Shown here piece after piece: positions 4,388-5,757 of a DNA stretch of 5,757 bases. How positions within the stretch are numbered: the stretch's first letter is position 1; each line of letters starts with the position of its first letter. This DNA comes from DASPXK01 sp035637315. GTDB taxonomy: Bacteria > Chloroflexota > UBA6077 > JACCZL01. Made by a program: the position numbers and the translations under genes. Under the pieces are notes generated by a model that saw only the letters and a program-made list of their open reading frames with translations, was not told the origin of the DNA and did no database searches. The stretch covers positions 1 to 5,757 of the forward strand of contig DASPXK010000268.1 of NCBI GenBank assembly GCA_035637315.1, given 5' to 3'.

Positions 4388-5757
4388 ATGTGCGGCATAG
4401 GCGGCATCTTCGCCTTCGAGGGCGGGCGTGTCTCGGCGCAAGAGATCCACGCCATGGCCGAGTGTCTGGCCCATCGTGGGCCCGATGATTCGGGCTACCT
4501 GTTCGCCGACGAGGGGGGAGCCGTCGACTTCGGAGGCGACTTCCGGCCACCGGACCTTCCCACCGACCGCGCGTCTTTCCTGGGCTTCGGGCACCGCCGG
4601 CTGAGCATCATCGATCTGAGCGGTGGCCACCAGCCGATGAGCGATCCAGAGGGCCGGGTCTGGGTCTCGTTCAATGGCGAGATCTACAATTTCAGGGAGC
4701 TTCGAAACGATCTCCAGCGGCGCGGGCACCGCTTTCGGACCAGCTCCGACACCGAGGTCATCATCCAGGCCTATCTCGCCGATGGCCTGGCGGCTTTCGA
4801 AAAGCTCGACGGCATGTTCGCCGTATCGCTGTGGGACCAGCGCGATCGACGCCTGGTCCTGGCCAGGGACCGCTTCGGCGTCAAGCCGCTCTATTACACG
4901 GTGGCCCACGGTCGGCTCGTCTTCGGCTCGGAGATCAAGGCGCTGCTGCTGGCGGATGGCGTCCGGCCAAGGCTCAACTACCGAGCCCTGGCGCAGCACT
5001 TCACGTTCCAGAACATGTTGGACGACTCCTCCTTCTTCGAAGGCGTGTCCATGCTGCCCGCTGGCCACCTTCTGGTCTGTGACGAGCATGGCATCGAGCG
5101 AAAGGGGTTCTACCAGTGGCAGGCGGAGGCGGGCGACATGCCCGCTCTTCCTGAGGCGGCCGGCGAGCTGCGAATGCTGTTCGAGGCGGCCGTAACGCGG
5201 CAGCTCGTTAGCGACGTCCCGGTCGGCTCCTTCCTAAGCGGTGGCATGGATACCGGGGCGATCAGCACGGTCGCCGCCCGCCACATCAAGCCACTCCACA
5301 CGTTCACGTGCGGCTTCCAGGTCGACGACGTGTCCGCGCCGGAGCAGGCCTTCGACGAGTCCCAGGCGGCGCGTGAGCTGGCGGCCGAGCTGGGGACCCG
5401 GCACCACGAGATCACGCTGGGGCCAGGGGACATCTGGCCGGTCCTGCCACGAATCGTGTGGCACCTGGACGAGCCGCGGGTGGGCATCAGCTACCAGGTC
5501 TACCACGTCGCGCGCCTGGTCCGACAGGCACGAATCAAAGTGGTCCTGTCCGGTGTGGGTGGGGACGAGCTGTTCGGCGGCTACCCGTGGCGTTATCGAC
5601 AGGTGCCCGCGTGGGACTCGGAAGAGGAGTTCGTGCGGGGCTACTACGCGGCCTGGCATCGGATGGTGCCGGCCGGGGAGCTGACCCAGTTCTTCTCGGA
5701 CGACACTCTCAAGGCGCTCGGCGACTACTCGACCTTCGACACGTTCCGCGACGTGTT
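4388..5757 (+). CDS. Asparagine-synthetase-like (class II glutamine-dependent) amidotransferase, incomplete at right edge
   Basis: An open frame of 456 codons runs off the edge; full AsnB-type proteins are about 600-650 residues. The start ATG at 4388 is fixed by MCGIGGI, whose Cys2 becomes the N-terminal glutaminase nucleophile. Glutaminase domain (about 2-190): HRGPDDSG (29-36), HRRLSIIDLSGGHQPM (69-84), NGEIYN (96-101), SSDTEV (119-124), LARDRFGVKPLYY (158-170), FGSEIKAL (179-186). Synthetase domain: PP-loop FLSGGMDTG (282-290), DEPRVGISYQVY (361-372), SGVGGDELFGGYPWRY (388-403). Cytoplasmic; it moves ammonia from glutamine to an adenylated carboxylate. Two motifs depart from free-asparagine synthetases: SGGxDS reads SGGMDT, and SGEGADE reads SGVGGDE. 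The GGDELFGGYPWRY form is, to my memory, common in polysaccharide-cluster paralogues. With the adjacent WbpB/D/E-like set this suggests uronic-acid amidation (WbpS-like), but ordinary asparagine synthesis is not excluded. A loop at about 40-62 is longer than usual. The ribosome-binding site is weak (AAGG too near the ATG). Confidence 0.9.
   Translation, partial: MCGIGGIFAFEGGRVSAQEIHAMAECLAHRGPDDSGYLFADEGGAVDFGGDFRPPDLPTDRASFLGFGHRRLSIIDLSGGHQPMSDPEGRVWVSFNGEIYNFRELRNDLQRRGHRFRTSSDTEVIIQAYLADGLAAFEKLDGMFAVSLWDQRDRRLVLARDRFGVKPLYYTVAHGRLVFGSEIKALLLADGVRPRLNYRALAQHFTFQNMLDDSSFFEGVSMLPAGHLLVCDEHGIERKGFYQWQAEAGDMPALPEAAGELRMLFEAAVTRQLVSDVPVGSFLSGGMDTGAISTVAARHIKPLHTFTCGFQVDDVSAPEQAFDESQAARELAAELGTRHHEITLGPGDIWPVLPRIVWHLDEPRVGISYQVYHVARLVRQARIKVVLSGVGGDELFGGYPWRYRQVPAWDSEEEFVRGYYAAWHRMVPAGELTQFFSDDTLKALGDYSTFDTFRDV

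Noticed and set aside
4049..5089. Long antisense open frame across the aminotransferase end, the palindrome and AsnB
   Set aside because: It runs opposite to two genes with intact catalytic motifs and reads through the intergenic palindrome. It has no recognisable domain and reflects GC-rich codon bias.
1..5757. tRNA, rRNA, CRISPR array or insertion-sequence transposase
   Set aside because: No cloverleaf, regularly spaced direct repeats or transposase motifs were seen on either strand.

Overview
The window is a high-GC stretch of bacterial chromosome from a cell-surface polysaccharide (O-antigen or S-layer glycan type) gene cluster. The GC is roughly 60-70% across most genes by partial hand counts. 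No taxonomic marker gene is present. The short repeats (a CCCTCTCCC-type hairpin family and a GTCATyCTGArCG-type palindrome) resemble those I associate with Chloroflexota and related soil or metagenomic lineages. That assignment is a tentative inference.

Layout: two genes lie on the minus strand at the left. One is the start of an NAD-dependent epimerase/dehydratase, cut by the window edge (151 down to 1). Upstream of it, and probably co-transcribed, is a SAM-dependent methyltransferase with a degenerate Trm112-like N-terminus (1232 down to 177). A 205-bp divergent region (1233-1437) holds a sigma70-like promoter facing right and a hairpin repeat in the presumed leader. Rightward from there come a Gfo/Idh/MocA sugar-nucleotide dehydrogenase (1438-2478), a left-handed beta-helix acyltransferase (2478-3146) and a DegT/StrS PLP aminotransferase (3143-4294), joined by 1-nt and 4-nt overlaps. 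A 71-nt near-perfect palindrome fills most of the gap before a class II asparagine-synthetase-like amidotransferase (4388 to the right edge, incomplete).

How they work together: dehydrogenase, N-acetyltransferase and aminotransferase have the same composition and order as WbpB-WbpD-WbpE / WlbA-B-C. Those enzymes oxidise C3 of a UDP-N-acetyl-hexosaminuronic acid, transaminate it and acetylate the new amine, giving a 2,3-diacetamido-2,3-dideoxy-uronic acid. An AsnB-like protein next to this set is a reasonable candidate for amidating the uronic acid carboxyl to a uronamide, as proposed for WbpS-type proteins. The methyltransferase and epimerase would further modify sugars of the same glycan. 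Substrates are inferred from family and context only. I see no evidence of a wholly new system. The most notable points are the dehydrogenase/acetyltransferase/aminotransferase/amidotransferase arrangement, the altered AsnB motifs, and repeats sitting in a coding sequence, a leader and an intra-cluster gap.
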